A stretch of DNA of 64,000 nucleotides from Hermetia illucens (taxonomy: Eukaryota > Arthropoda > Insecta > Diptera > Stratiomyidae): positions 162,688,615 through 162,752,614 of the forward strand of contig NC_051850.1 in the NCBI RefSeq assembly GCF_905115235.1, read 5' to 3'. Both the position numbers and the translations under genes were made by a program. Of the stretch, positions 21,725-33,119 are shown one piece after another (the stretch's first letter is position 1; each line of letters starts with the position of its first letter). The notes under the pieces were generated by a model. It saw only the letters and a list, made by a program, of their open reading frames with translations, searched no databases and was not told the origin of the DNA.

Positions 21725-24700
21725 GCCAGAGTTTTTAAAGAAATCATGGAGGGACATAAAAGCGAATCATAAAAGCGAACCCGTTACAAGTCAAGAAATT
21801 ATTGATATCTAAGAAGCCAAATTAGAATATGACCTTCGAATTCAACATATCTAGGTTATAATTGCAGGTCACAATTTTTCTTCGACTCGATGTTCTCGAG
21901 GATACGCCGCCAGCTAATAAATGTGAAGCAATGTGTATTTGTGAGAGTTCGATCTGCCGGACATCGTAGGAAGGATATGTAATCCCAATCAATTCAAAGA
22001 TGACACTGGTATTCTTCCATCAACATAAGAATTAGATATATTCTGATTTCAGTTCATTACCCCGTGAATTGGTAATTCGATATTACTCTCTTTCTTGTTA
22101 TTTCCTAGTTTGGGCATTTTTGGTGATTTTCCGATTTAATATTGTTTGATATTTCATCAGATATCTAACTTGTATTAGTTATGTTGAGTAGATTCCTGGT
22201 TTATTAAATGTTGGAGTCAAATCCCATTTGCTAAATTTACTAAGGAGCTTCGGCGAATTTTCAAAAATTCTAGAATTTTTCAACCTACCTGAACATTAAT
22301 GTCTTTTCCTCTCACGCCATATCAAGTTACGTAAGATTTGGATGTTTCAAGGTCGAACAGCCGAAAAATTTCAGTTTCTCAATAAGATTCCACTAAAATC
22401 TTCAAAAGCCAGTTGGAATCTTTTACCATATAATGTGTGGATTTTATAAAAATAGTGTCTTGTAGTCCATTATGTTGCCATCTGCCATGATATTCACGCA
22501 GCGAGGCGACTTAAATGCTATCCAACGCAAATAAAATTCAATCTGAAAGCTAATATTTTGCTGAGTATCTTCTCAACATCTTCTTAGCATTGATGGATTT
22601 TATAGTAATGCAGATAGTATACGGTGACCAGAGACTTACATAAGTGCCATTTCAGACTCACCTGGGTATTGTAGAGAATAACTAAAAATTATGCGAAAAG
22701 ATGAAAGTTCTAATAAACAATTCGACATATCCATGGAATCCATCCCAACAAATTTGCATGGAAATATCTAAATCTACTTCTAAAGTTTAAGACATGAATT
22801 TATCTTCTGAAAATATGATGCTGCTGGGAGCTTTCTGATCTCATAAATCATTGGCAAATACAATATCTACGTACTTGCTTTCATCAGTAATAATATTTAA
22901 AAATTCAGAGTCAAAAATCTGTGGACCGGGTTCATTTGAATAATGTGGAAGCATAGCAAAGTTCAAATATTGCTATTTTTTATGAAGGTCGTTCATTGCT
23001 GCCTCCAATTCGAAAACCAGTTGTGGGCGAGAAATTTTCAACTTGACATGACGAGACAATGATTCTTCATCTTTTTTTGAATGTTACTTTACTATTGAAA
23101 CTGAAGAGATAGTTTTAAACAATTTGAGTGCGGATAGTGCCAATTGAGCATTGGAGTACGTGGAGGGTGCATAATGGGTTGCACTTGAACATTTTTAAGG
23201 CTCCTGACTGAATGCTTGCATCTTCTTCCAGACCAGTTGAACTTTCCTCCATTCCAAGAATGGAAGTAGATTGCAGTTTATTGTTGTAATGTATTGTGTT
23301 ACTTCCATTTGTATACCTGATATCTTTAGTTCTATAGCAATTAAATGCTGTTTTATTAGTGATTTAGTATTAATATAATGGCGCCGTCCTTGGTCTGCTA
23401 TATATTACAATCGCCCCGATATCTTTTAAGAAGGATCTTTATATCTTAACTATCTTAACATATACTAGTATAAAAGTATATAAAACTGCCATTAAAAGAT
23501 GCATTTTTAATTTTACATTTAATGGTTATCTCAAAGTTGCAAAGAATAGACAAAGATCCTGCTCAAATGAAATATTGTCCGATCCAAAGTGGCTATTGTT
23601 AAGAGTAGCGAAATTTGCTGCATTTGTTTTGTCTTCTATTATAACATAATATCCAAATGTGGATATTTTGGGATTGATTGTGTATTATTGATTGTAGATT
23701 ATCTTTCTAGTATGAATATCTACGGGAAATATGAATAAAATATCCAAATGCTTATAGTCGTAAAAGCCAAGATCAAGAACAAGTTGGTTGAAGGTCGATG
23801 TTAGAAACAGATATTGGTTTTGATTGGGTATTCGAGGAGAGCTCGGGTGGTAAAGATACCGGAATTTTCATTTGGCTTAGCATCCTACTGTTGGATCTTT
23901 CCAGAAAAAGCAGGTCTTCTTGAACCATAATTGGGATAATAATATATATTTTTAAGTGACTTCCAGCAGTTAGTTGTTTTCCGGACTTATTGAATCAGTG
24001 GTACCTTGATGAAGATGGTTCAATGACGAGTTTATTGTTAGGTTGAGTGACCTTCTCAATCAAGCAGTTAAACATTTCAGACATTATCTCTCTGTTCGCT
24101 TCTTCTTACACGAACGAAACATTTCATCATGAACCCATTCAGGTTCTTCGTTGAGGAAAAGTATCTTTTTCTAAGCTCTGACGGGGCCGAACCGCTGCAT
24201 ATGAAATGCAGGACCATCTTCTTTCCATCACCTTGGCTACACATAGTCGAGACCACCACTCCAATTTTTTCTATACCCCCTTCTTAAGGCACAGTAAAAA
24301 TGCCGCTCTTGAGACCCTAGAATCCAAATTTCTCCATTTGGGCCTTCTAGAACCTACGCAATTTCACTGTTTAGAGTAGCTTTGACACGGAGAGCCTAAT
24401 ATTGAATGTTGAATTTGATCCCCTTTTGTGGAGCTATAGCTTCGGTGAACCCGTCTGGCAGTCTCCTCATTGTCAACGATATTCAAGTTAGGTGACACGA
24501 TTAGGAGTATTTCAGCAGTCATCCAAGTTTCTGCAGCGCTTAGCGGCAATTGTGCACCAACTACTTGACAAGATGTCCCCATATAGTGCTAAAAATGCTA
24601 CCTAGCTGTTTGAACAAAATCGAATGACGCCACTGCCCCATTTTTATCGCAAACGTTCTCCTGCGGAAAATAAAATGGTATCCATCTCAGCCTAGAATAC

Positions 24701-24780
24701 GGTCATCGTTTTTCAGTGAGGTAGGGGCAGTGTCATAATCGGATTTCACAGAATATCCTTAAGTCCAATCTGTCGTATAA
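21725..24780. other. Quiet AT-rich region
   Basis: About 3 kb in which no LINE, SINE or gene motif was recognised. Long open frames are absent from about 21.6 to 24.1 kb. Two short minus-strand frames at 24077-24259 and 24364-24582 have no motif. It could be unique intergenic or regulatory DNA, or repeats too old to read by eye. Confidence 0.4.
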
Positions 24781-24794
24781 GACTACCTCCTCAC

Positions 24795-25088
24795 TGAAGA
24801 TTGTTAAGTCTGCAATCCAAACAGTGCAGAATCGAATTTCTTAGTACGTTGCAATATATGATTGCCAATCACCCTTTTGTGGGGTATAGCACGTCAACTG
24901 CACCTAGCCGCCATCGTTCGTGTTTGCCTGAAACGCACTTCTGTTCTCCCTACGATTTCCTGAGATTGCCGCACTCCTTCCCAACTGTTCTGCGTCAAGT
25001 GCTCTTGGGGCGACCCACTTGTTGGCCATCTTGGTAGAGTGGATTCCACTGCATGGCGTAGTCAGCAATGCAATTGTCGCCTCTACTA
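24795..25088 (-). mobile_element. LINE-B 3' region, orphan fragment
   Basis: Matches the segment at 56455-56640, which directly follows LINE-B coding sequence. Shared words include GGGGTATAGC/GGGATATAGTG, CCCTACGA, TTCCTGAGA, GTGGATTCCACTGCA and CAGCAATGCAATTGTCGCCTC (one or two differences each). It is read as LINE-B 3' untranslated sequence on the minus strand. Confidence 0.6.
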
Positions 25089-25114
25089 CTACGTTACTAC
25101 GTATAAGTACTCAT

Positions 25115-25345
25115 AAGACCATCCATACTTGAAGGGTCCAGCTTCCCGTTTTCGGACTTGTTTCAGGTTTTGTGGCAAACAGAAACTTATTAAAATCGGG
25201 TCAGTGTCTATCCGTCTGTTACATGCACTTTTCTCGGTAACGATTATACCTATTGACACAATGCGGTGAAGGTCATTGTTCTACGTACATGCAAAAAGGG
25301 GTGTGATATTTTTTCCATCGAATATAGTTATGGGGATTTTGGCAA
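25115..25345 (-). mobile_element. Palindrome-ended element, fragment
   Basis: Reverse-complement match to the right half of the 34.1 kb element: TTTTCTCGGTAACG, ATTGACAC, ACATGCAAAAAGGGGTG and a CATCGAATATAGTTATGGGG-like stretch. CGGACTTGTT and CAGCTTCCCG words near 25140-25165 resemble the other end. Confidence 0.55.
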
Positions 25346-25349
25346 CAGG

Positions 25350-26150
25350 CGTAAAAGGGGGAGTGGTCACTCATTTAAAAAATCTATTAAATCCAAATAT
25401 CTTGAAAAAAAATCAACACGATGTCTAGATACAACGTCTTTGTCTCAAGACACTCTTTATTCCGATATCTACTCAAATAAAGCTAGATTTAGGATAGTTT
25501 CGACTACCACGGATCGCTCCTGCAATACTTATTCAATTGACCTTCTGGATCTGTGCCAGTAGCTCTCTGCTGTTAAAAATGTTTAGCCTCGACCGGAATC
25601 ATCAAAATGGGCTTTATTATGGATGCGAACATTCAATGAACACATTGCAGTGAAAATGCATCGTAGTCCTACAGCACTAGAGCAATCTGAATAATTTCTG
25701 ATATTATTCTTGGACATGATGCTTGCACATAAACGAGTCGAGATGTTGCTCCTAAATACTTGGCTGTTTATACTATCTGGATTTCTGCTCCGGAGAGGTT
25801 GGCTACTTTGATTTTGGGAATAAATATCATCTCTATATTGCGCCAATTAATGAGTATTATATGTTACTCGTATATGTTCAAAATATGTAGACCCAGAGCA
25901 TTAATTTCCTCTTTTACTAAGATAGAAACGATGCCCACTAATCCCACAGATTTGTATCCATGGAACGAGCAAACGTGGATTTTACTTTACGACTATTCAC
26001 GCTGTTTTCATGTTTTAGGTTCGAGGGTTATATGCATGTCGACCCTGAAATGCATTAGGCACATTAGTCTCCTCGCAAAAGCGCTTCCATGACAATCGTT
26101 TAACCGACCTGCGTATCTTTGTACCGATCCCACCAACCAGAATACAGAAC
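25350..26150. other. No recognisable gene or repeat
   Basis: Three open frames of 87-110 codons (25266-25562 and 25760-26092 on plus, 25846-25583 on minus) show no family motif. Confidence 0.35.
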
Positions 26151-26159
26151 TCTGTCGCT

Positions 26160-26700
26160 CCTTTTCGCATTGACGTTCATACTAGTTATAATTAAATGGA
26201 TTTTTGTTCTCAATTCTGTCACTGGGGTTTGGTGCTCCTCCTAGCCGCTCAACACTAGTTGGTACGTCGCTTCTATTTTTTGCTGTTTTTGAATTGGAGC
26301 CGGTGGAGGTTTCTCTTGAGGGCGTCGATCCCTCGCATGTCATTCTACAAAATTCACGTGTCAATACGTTGCAAATATTCAAACAAACGAGGGGATTCGC
26401 GTAAACCTAGAGAGATAAACCAAACCGCGAGCTAAAGCTTGAAAAGTAAAAAAAAACGACAGTTCGACCGCGCGCGAGAAGTCAGATCAGAGTGCTGCGA
26501 TCGAGAAGGGGAGAACCACGACGGATCTCAGTCTCAATCCCGATTTCTTCTGCCTCAAATGTTTATTGAGGCGCAGCTTGCGAGGTTCTCTTCTTTTCTT
26601 GACACCCTTTGACGACTATTTTGGAGGATGCCCCTTAGTTAAAGTTTGGTGGGGTTCACGAGGAGGAGAAAGAAGGAATCCCTTAAAGTGACAAACTCTC
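26160..26700 (-). other. Possible inverted 5' segment of the R2-like LINE
   Basis: On the minus strand a 66-codon frame at 26382-26182 reads MTCEGSTPSRETSTGSNSK after its first residues. It is preceded by a GC-richer leader-like stretch (26460-26690). It lies head to head with the R2-like RT that starts at 26790. The link is positional only; no match to another copy was found. Confidence 0.25.
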
Positions 26701-26789
26701 TTGTTGTATTAAGTATTATAATGAAAGTGAAACAAAAGAAAAATAAGAAAATAAAATAGAAAAATAAAGAGGAAAATTATGCGGAGATT

Positions 26790-28615
26790 GCCTACCTTAT
26801 CCCTAAAGAGGACACGATGCAGGACCCCGCAGACTTATGACTGATTACTTGGTTACCAACCCTCTACAACGTCATATACATACGTCATACATAACGTCCA
26901 TCATTAGAGGAATGGTCAATGCGCACCTCGAGGCCAACAACATTCTGTCCGAGGAGCAGCAGGGCTGCTGAATCGGTTCAAGGAGTTGCAAAGAGCAACT
27001 CATTATTGACTCGGTAGTTGTAGGACAAGCAACTAGAGGCCAAAGAAACGTCTTTAGCTGCTGTATCGATTATGCCAAGGCTTTCGGCAGCGTTCTGCAT
27101 CGCATTGATCGTAAACTAATAAAGTTTTTGGCGACAGTCATGGAAGGATGGCACACTACCTTATCAGTGCCTTCCTTTGAGGGCGCCGATGCCTCAGAGC
27201 CTATCCACATACGGAGAGGCATCTTAAAGGGGGATTCGTTGAGTCACCTTTGGTTTTGTATGACACTGAACCCTCTTTCTTGGCGACGAAATGATGCTAA
27301 AGGGCAATGTTTTGCAAAAAAGAATGGCCTGTGTGCTAAGTGCGAACTGACACTCTTGATGTACTTATGCAGATGACATCACTCTTGGATTAGACAAGGG
27401 TCGAGTTCAAGCCATCCGTTGGTGGTGACCTCCACATCGAAGCTATGGCCGAGACAGACTTCTACAAATACATAGGAATCTTCCAAGGAACTCATGCTCG
27501 AGTTGGTGATCTGAAGTATGGTCTGCTGTCCGCATTCTTACGACGTATAAAGTTGATGCTGAAATAGCATCTATAGAGGATCGAGTGCATTGAAGTTATT
27601 CGCTATTCCTTTACTGGCTTATGCATTCGGAATATTGCTGTGGGCGAAGACCGATCTGGAAGACGTCCAGCGGCGGATAGGAACTACTATGTCCAAATTC
27701 CGAATGCATCATCCAAACTCTGCCAATGATCCCGATGAATTGAAGTCGAAGACACGTGAATTGTCTTTGGAAAGCATTTGTTGATTTACATTTGTCGAAT
27801 AGATGGTTATGTGCTGGGGAGCTCTTTACTTAGACGGAAGGATTCATGTGTGCCATTCAGGACAGTGTGGTCGCCACCCGAGCTGGGTGGAGAATGATCC
27901 GTGCAGAATGTGTGGTTCGGCGTTGGAGACGTTGGACCATCTCATTTCTGGCTGTACTGTTATGGCACCGGTGCAATACATCACCAGGCGTAATGCTGTA
28001 TGTAAGGTTATCCATCAAAACCTTGCATACAAGCATGGGTTGACCACAAGAACATGTCCGGTTTACTGACATGAGCCGCAAGCAGTACTTGATAGTTCTA
28101 CTTGCGGCATGTATTGGGACCGGCAAGTGTAAATGATCGCGATATTCCACATAATAAGCCTGACGTACTGTTACTTGGCAAGACAAGTCGCTCCGCCTAT
28201 ATTATTGATGTTGCTATCCTCCCTAACACCGACATCGAACGGAAATACGTGGAGAAGAAGGTGAACTATGAGCCACTGGCTCGGGAAATCAAAGAAATTT
28301 GGCGTCTCGAACGGGTGGTTGTAGTTCCCATAATATTGTCAACTACAGGTATTGTACCTAAATCCCTCACAGCTTCCCTTAATGTCCTGGGACTTTCGCA
28401 CAGTCTGATTCAAACCATGCCGTAGTACACCATTCTGCATACGAGCTCGATGTTGCGGGGGGTTCTCGATGGATTCTCCCATTGACTGTCACCGGCCGCC
28501 ACCACCAGCGCCGATTTATAATTTAAGTAGGTGGGACTCTCCGAGCCTAAATGTTTGGCATTTAGTGCTAGTATTAGGTAAAGTTCGCCATGTGCTGAGA
28601 TTGTGACAACTAGTA
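26790..28615 (+). mobile_element. R2-like LINE with restriction-like endonuclease
   Basis: Plus strand, most of the RT and 3' region. RT start: IAYLIPKEDTMQDPAD (26794-26841). Then NILSEEQQGC, IDYAKAFGSVLHRID (27067-27111), the FLATVMEGWHTTLSVPSFEG and GILKGDSLSHLWFCMTLNPL blocks (27128-27290), LAYAFGILLW and FRMHHPNSA (27617-27724). The CCHC-type knuckle CRMCGSALETLDHLISGC follows (27902-27955). The restriction-like endonuclease motif KPDVLLLGKTSRSAYIIDVAIL, with PD...D and a downstream K, is at 28159-28225. The downstream KEIWRLERVVVVPIILSTTGIVPKSL matches the family. The 3' UTR runs to about 28615. Frame changes and an internal stop make it inactive. Confidence 0.85.
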
Positions 28616-28617
28616 AA

Positions 28618-28905
28618 TAATAATCGTTGGCGCAACAATCCATATTGAAGCCCCTTGAAGCCTATAAGAGCACTTCATTCAAGACCGTAACGGTACACTA
28701 CAGGATTACAGTACCCTGAAGGAGACAATGTGATCAGCATTGCACAATCCCGAGATTATTTCCCTGATTTGACTTAGGTACTCATTCACCGCTGAGTCGA
28801 CTGGTATCCGACGTCAAATCACGATACAAATTCCACTGCCACCAGTGAGATTTGAACCGCGACCATCCGTACGATTGCCTTGTGGTCTAATCACTCAGCT
28901 ATCAG
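28618..28905 (-). mobile_element. tRNA-headed SINE copy 3
   Basis: Minus strand. Box A is the complement of GGTCTAATCACTCAGCTATC (28884-28903) and box B the complement of GAGATTTGAACC (28847-28858). The body is shared with the other three copies. It ends with GATTGTTGCGCCAACGATT and an ATTATT tail at about 28617-28645. It sits directly against the 3' end of the R2-like LINE. Confidence 0.88.
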
Positions 28906-28909
28906 GAAA

Positions 28910-29490
28910 CCATTATTAAAAGCACTTCAAATGGGGAAGCGGTCGATCTTCCGCGATTAAGAGGGAAGAAAAGAAGGAGGAGATTGCAAATTGAAAGGTC
29001 TTTACCTACGCATTTAACGATACCGATAGATGGAATAATCAGCATCTGTTCATTGGCCCGTTGAGCTAGGGTTTGACAATAAACTCAAAATATTGCCAAA
29101 ATGTTGTAAGAAGGACCTAAAAGGATAGAAATGCATGGGCTAGCAACCCGCAAAAATCTATTCTGCTGCCTAAACATTAAGGACGCCTCGGATTGAGATT
29201 GCTGTAACAGGTATGACCTTTGGCTATCGAAAAACTCGTTGATTCATTGATGTACCTATGCTCCCTAAAAATGATCTCAATGATTTTAATTAGAATTCCA
29301 ACGATATTGGCTGGACTAAGCAAAGTGGGATGGTGGGATTCTAGAGCATGTACCTCTTCCTTTGGTGGTGCTTTGCTTTTGTACGTTAGTAGACGTGAAT
29401 CCGATATCGGGTTGTCGAAAAGGCGCGCGTTTGTGATCTCAAATTCGCTTTCTGACAGGATCACCACTTCGATTAAGTAGTATTAATGAT
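28910..29490. other. Unassigned spacer
   Basis: A purine-rich GAA/GGA run lies at 28960-28985. Overlapping 86-96-codon frames on both strands at 29177-29480 have no recognisable motif. Confidence 0.35.
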
Positions 29491-29499
29491 ATTGATCAG

Positions 29500-30510
29500 A
29501 AGAATGCGTCTAAAGGTGGAATTAGGGTGAGGATTGGTGATGTGAATGCAAGGCAAGATTTTGCTCGGGCATGTGATATGGAGGTGTAGTCTTAATGATC
29601 ACAACAACAACAGCAAAACGTTTGCAGACTTCGCCAACTTTCCCCGCCTCGTCATCGACGCCGCCAACGGCATGTTGCCCAAGGACAGGGTCTGAATAAG
29701 GTTTCGACTAATCGGCTACCAACTTCTAACCAGACATCGACCTTATTACGATCAACAGTAGATTCAGGAGTTATTGGTGAGGTCCTAACGGAGGCTTCAA
29801 AAGGCTTAATTGCCTGATAGTCGCTTACTTTCTTTTGCGTGTTGCTACTATATTTGCTCGCCGCAAAATAGAGCGTCGGCCCCGGCTTCCAAACTAAATA
29901 CTTTCTCCGCGTTCCGGCTGTCGTCCAGCAGTATTAATATTTGCTTACCTTGCAAACGACACAATTTTTTAGCAACCCGCCCCACATATCGATGGACGGT
30001 CACTAAAATTGCTCTTGCCTCTGAGACGAATGAAGGTGTCAGGCACGCCTTAGAAGGACACTACTAGGTTTGACTGACTAGGCGAATATAGAGACGGATT
30101 GTCGGACGAAGGGGGTTGGGAAAGGTATCGTTGGTTACAAGTACTGGTGAACACAAGTTTCTACAAGTGTCTTTACCATGACAAAGTACAAAAAGTCAAG
30201 CCTAGCATGCGTCAAAAGAAAAAAAAGTTTCACTCTGAGAGAGAGAGGAGAGGACACAGTTGAAGAGATGGAAGGGGCGCTTCATAACGATTCTCAGGAG
30301 AGTCCCCCTTTTTGTAGACTACGATTGCAAACCAGCGCAACCTGGGTGTACGGACAAGGCAGCATTCTTTCATCGATAATATTCCTTCTCGTTATCGGTG
30401 ATGTCCTTGATGTTGCCTTGTCTAGGGAATGTGTAGGGCTTCGATCGATCATGACGAATCATGAACCAAATTACCTTCTATTTGTCGAAGGAGTCAAGCT
30501 GAATAGAGCT
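29500..30510 (+). mobile_element. LINE remnants (endonuclease and RT pieces)
   Basis: Plus-strand words suggest a decayed APE-type endonuclease around 29525-29660 (GGIRVRIGDVNARQDFA, then NNNSKTFADFANFPRLVID) and an RT palm around 30337-30480 (VYGQGSILSSIIFLLVIGDVL and MTNHEPN, resembling the GxxQGCxLSPxLFLLVID block). The two parts may come from one heavily deleted element. Family not determined. Confidence 0.5.
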
Positions 30511-30514
30511 GAAA

Positions 30515-31610
30515 ATTAACATTCGAGTGAGGTTTGCTTGTTATTGCAAATATAGGGGTATCGTTCAAGGTCTTTGCTGGGATTTTCACTTTTGATTAAT
30601 TCTGAATTATTTACGGTTAGACAGAATTTAATCCTTAAAAGCCCAAGCATGGAAATGATCCGACAAGCATATAGCATTGAAAGCTTATCACAAGCTCAAG
30701 TAGAACAAAATGTTTAAAGTAGATCAGTCCACCAACCTCCAAAACCGAAAAGGAGGAACGTGTGCCAGATTTGTTGAACACGGACAGGCTGTTTGTATGA
30801 TAGCGGGGATGGACGGGATTGTATGCAATATCATCGGTGAGAATCTGGGGATGAGGAAGATTTGCGCCAAGTTTGTCCCGAAAGTGCTGACTTATGAGCA
30901 GAAACTAACCCATGCTGTATTTCAAAAGATCTTTTTGGCCACGACAATGTGTCATCTTACACCTCCTCCGTCGTTGCTGATTACCTGACAATAAATGGAA
31001 CCGAAGATTTTTTTCTGTTTCCAAAAGTGAAAACCAATCCCAAAGGACACCACCGCGGGTTCCTGAGTTCTGTTAAAACCGCTTAGGGAGGGCTCTAAAG
31101 GATATTTCGGTTGCTGATTTCCAGGAAGCGTACACGTCGTGGAAAACTCGCCTGCAGAAGTGTGTTGATGCTTAGGGAGCTTCAAAGGCTTCGTATCGCT
31201 ATTTCCAATAAATTTTGTTTACTTTCAATATATACCTTTTATATGCTTTTGATTGGCACAGGAAAGACATTTTCTGATGATAACCTTTTAACATCTGAAA
31301 ACATATTTATCAAAATCACCTCCTGCTTTGAGAGAACATAAAAAACTTATGCATATATGCAGAGCGACATATGTATATTCAGTATTTTGTCTAAGCATCG
31401 CGTAGGATAGACAGCGACATTATAATGTGTGAATAGATTTTATTTCTTTATAAGAATTTGAATATTTCTACGGGGAAAATGGTAGATTTTGAATATTGTT
31501 TCTCTTAAAATTGTTTTCTCGCTTTTGATTATTTATTCACGAATAGTCAAAGTATCATTTACGAGCAATCCTGCTGGCCAGAAGCCGACTACAACCGGCA
31601 CCTGTTCTAA
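30515..31610. other. Unassigned spacer upstream of cuticle gene 3
   Basis: AT-rich. A 92-codon frame at 30710-30988 has no family motif. It ends at the promoter of cuticle gene 3. Confidence 0.4.
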
Positions 31611-31616
31611 TCTAGG

Positions 31617-31655
31617 TATAAAAGACAAAGTGGCTCTGTATCTGGTTACTAGTTA
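31617..31655 (+). promoter_or_regulatory. Core promoter of cuticle gene 3
   Basis: TATAAAA at 31617-31623, with a loose initiator (CTAGTTAG) about 31-35 bp downstream near 31649-31656. Predicted 5' UTR is about 45 nt. Confidence 0.75.
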
Positions 31656-31693
31656 GATATTCTGTGTCTGGAAAAGACGAAAATCGCTGAAAA

Positions 31694-32138
31694 ATGAAAT
31701 TCATTGTCGTTTTAGCTGTTCTTGTAGCTGCTGCCGTCGCAGGACCAGTGGACGAATCAAAAAATGCTCAAATCCTTCGTTTTGAAAGCGACAATATCGG
31801 CACAGATGGATACAAATTCGCGTAAGTTTCAATCTAAGTTGTTGAAAGACAAAAAACACGTAACTAATCTGTAGAGAAACCAAAAATTAACGCGTCTAAT
31901 GTCAAGGCTTAATTGATTAACTTGATTAATAATTTTTCTGAATTTCAGCTACGAAACCAGCGATGGCATCGCGCGTCAAGAACAAGCTGAGCTCAGGAAC
32001 ATTGGAACCGAGAACGAAGCCATCGCCGTTAGCGGTACTGTATCGTGGGTTGACAAAGACGGGCAAAGCTACACCTTGAACTACGTCGCAGACGAAAATG
32101 GTTTCCGGCCAGAAGGTGCTCACTTACCGCGTGTCTGA
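31694..32138 (+). CDS. RR-1 larval cuticle protein 3 (Lcp65A-like)
   Basis: Two exons, 31694..31821 and 31949..32138, 105 residues. The 127 bp intron (GTAAGT...TTTCAG) is phase 2 at YKF(A)YETSDG. The signal peptide is MKFIVVLAVLVAAAVA; the mature part opens GPVDESKNAQILRFESDNIG. The RR-1 domain has YETSDGIARQEQ, SWVDKDGQSYTLNY and VADENGFRPEGAHLPRV. It is a secreted chitin-binding structural protein by family. Peculiar residues are S in AVSGTVSW (others R in AVRG/VVRG) and R in GFRPEG (others GFQPxG). AATAAA lies at 32156-32161, only 18 nt after the stop, so the 3' UTR is very short. It is intact. Confidence 0.96.
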
Positions 32139-32164
32139 ATTTCTAGTTTGTATCCAATAAAAAA

Positions 32165-33115
32165 AATCTGAAAAGATATAAAATTTGTTTGATCTTATCT
32201 CATCTGCGTATCTCTCACCTTTCCGAAGCGTGGTGCCATTTGCATAAAATTCTAATGGGAAAGAGATGCTAATCTGGAATAATGTACCGATTTGTTTCGA
32301 CTTAATTCAAATCGATTTTCTATTTGCCCATGAAATTTGGAGTCTATTAACCTTTTCTAATGGATATCCTTCGCCTCTGGAGCAAGCAAATCAGCGAGTA
32401 TAGTGAAGATAGGTGTAAAACATTTATTAATGAGATAAGGGTGTGGATAACATGCATAGAAAAGAACAGGGTCCTGTAAGCAGAGATATAATTTGGTGAG
32501 AAATTGATAAATCTGATAGATAAGATACATAGTTAGAATGAGCAGAAAAATTTATTTTTACACTAGACAGATAAATCATGACTCTCTTAAAGAAGGGCTG
32601 CACGTAAGCATTTTCCGAATTTTTAATGTCTTTGAATGGAATTATAGAAACAGCCTACTTAGGGGGAACATAGTGGAATATCATTTTCTGTTGTCTGGAT
32701 CAAAGTTAGGGCTATCTACTAGTGATTCACAAACACCGTGAAATGCCTCCTATAATAATACTAATAAGTTACACGAGAACCTGCGCATCAGAGGGCTACT
32801 GCTGCAGGGGGAGAAATGTGTAAGCGAGCTTTTCGTGTCATAATTCGTCAAAGCAGATCGTTAAATAGAATAGATACAATAGAGAAGCTTCTTCGAGAAT
32901 TATCATAATTCAACACCTACAGACAATAAAGACTGATGTGAATACAAAAATTACTAAGGGTTCATCAGGGCAAAGGCAATTCTTCAGACATTGTCTCACT
33001 TTTGTCCTAAGGAGTAGTGTGCACAGAAGCGGTGAGAGGTTTTATTGGCTACAAATATATTATTTTAATTCAAAAACCAAGCCACCTCAGCCTGCCTAAG
33101 CTAAGCAAGTAAAAA
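32165..33115. other. No recognisable gene or repeat
   Basis: AT-rich spacer after cuticle gene 3, with only short open frames. LINE-C text begins near 33120. Confidence 0.4.
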
Positions 33116-33119
33116 CGTT

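Noticed and set aside
27857-28186. 109-codon minus-strand frame opposite the R2-like LINE
   Set aside because: It is the antisense shadow of the knuckle and endonuclease coding sequence.
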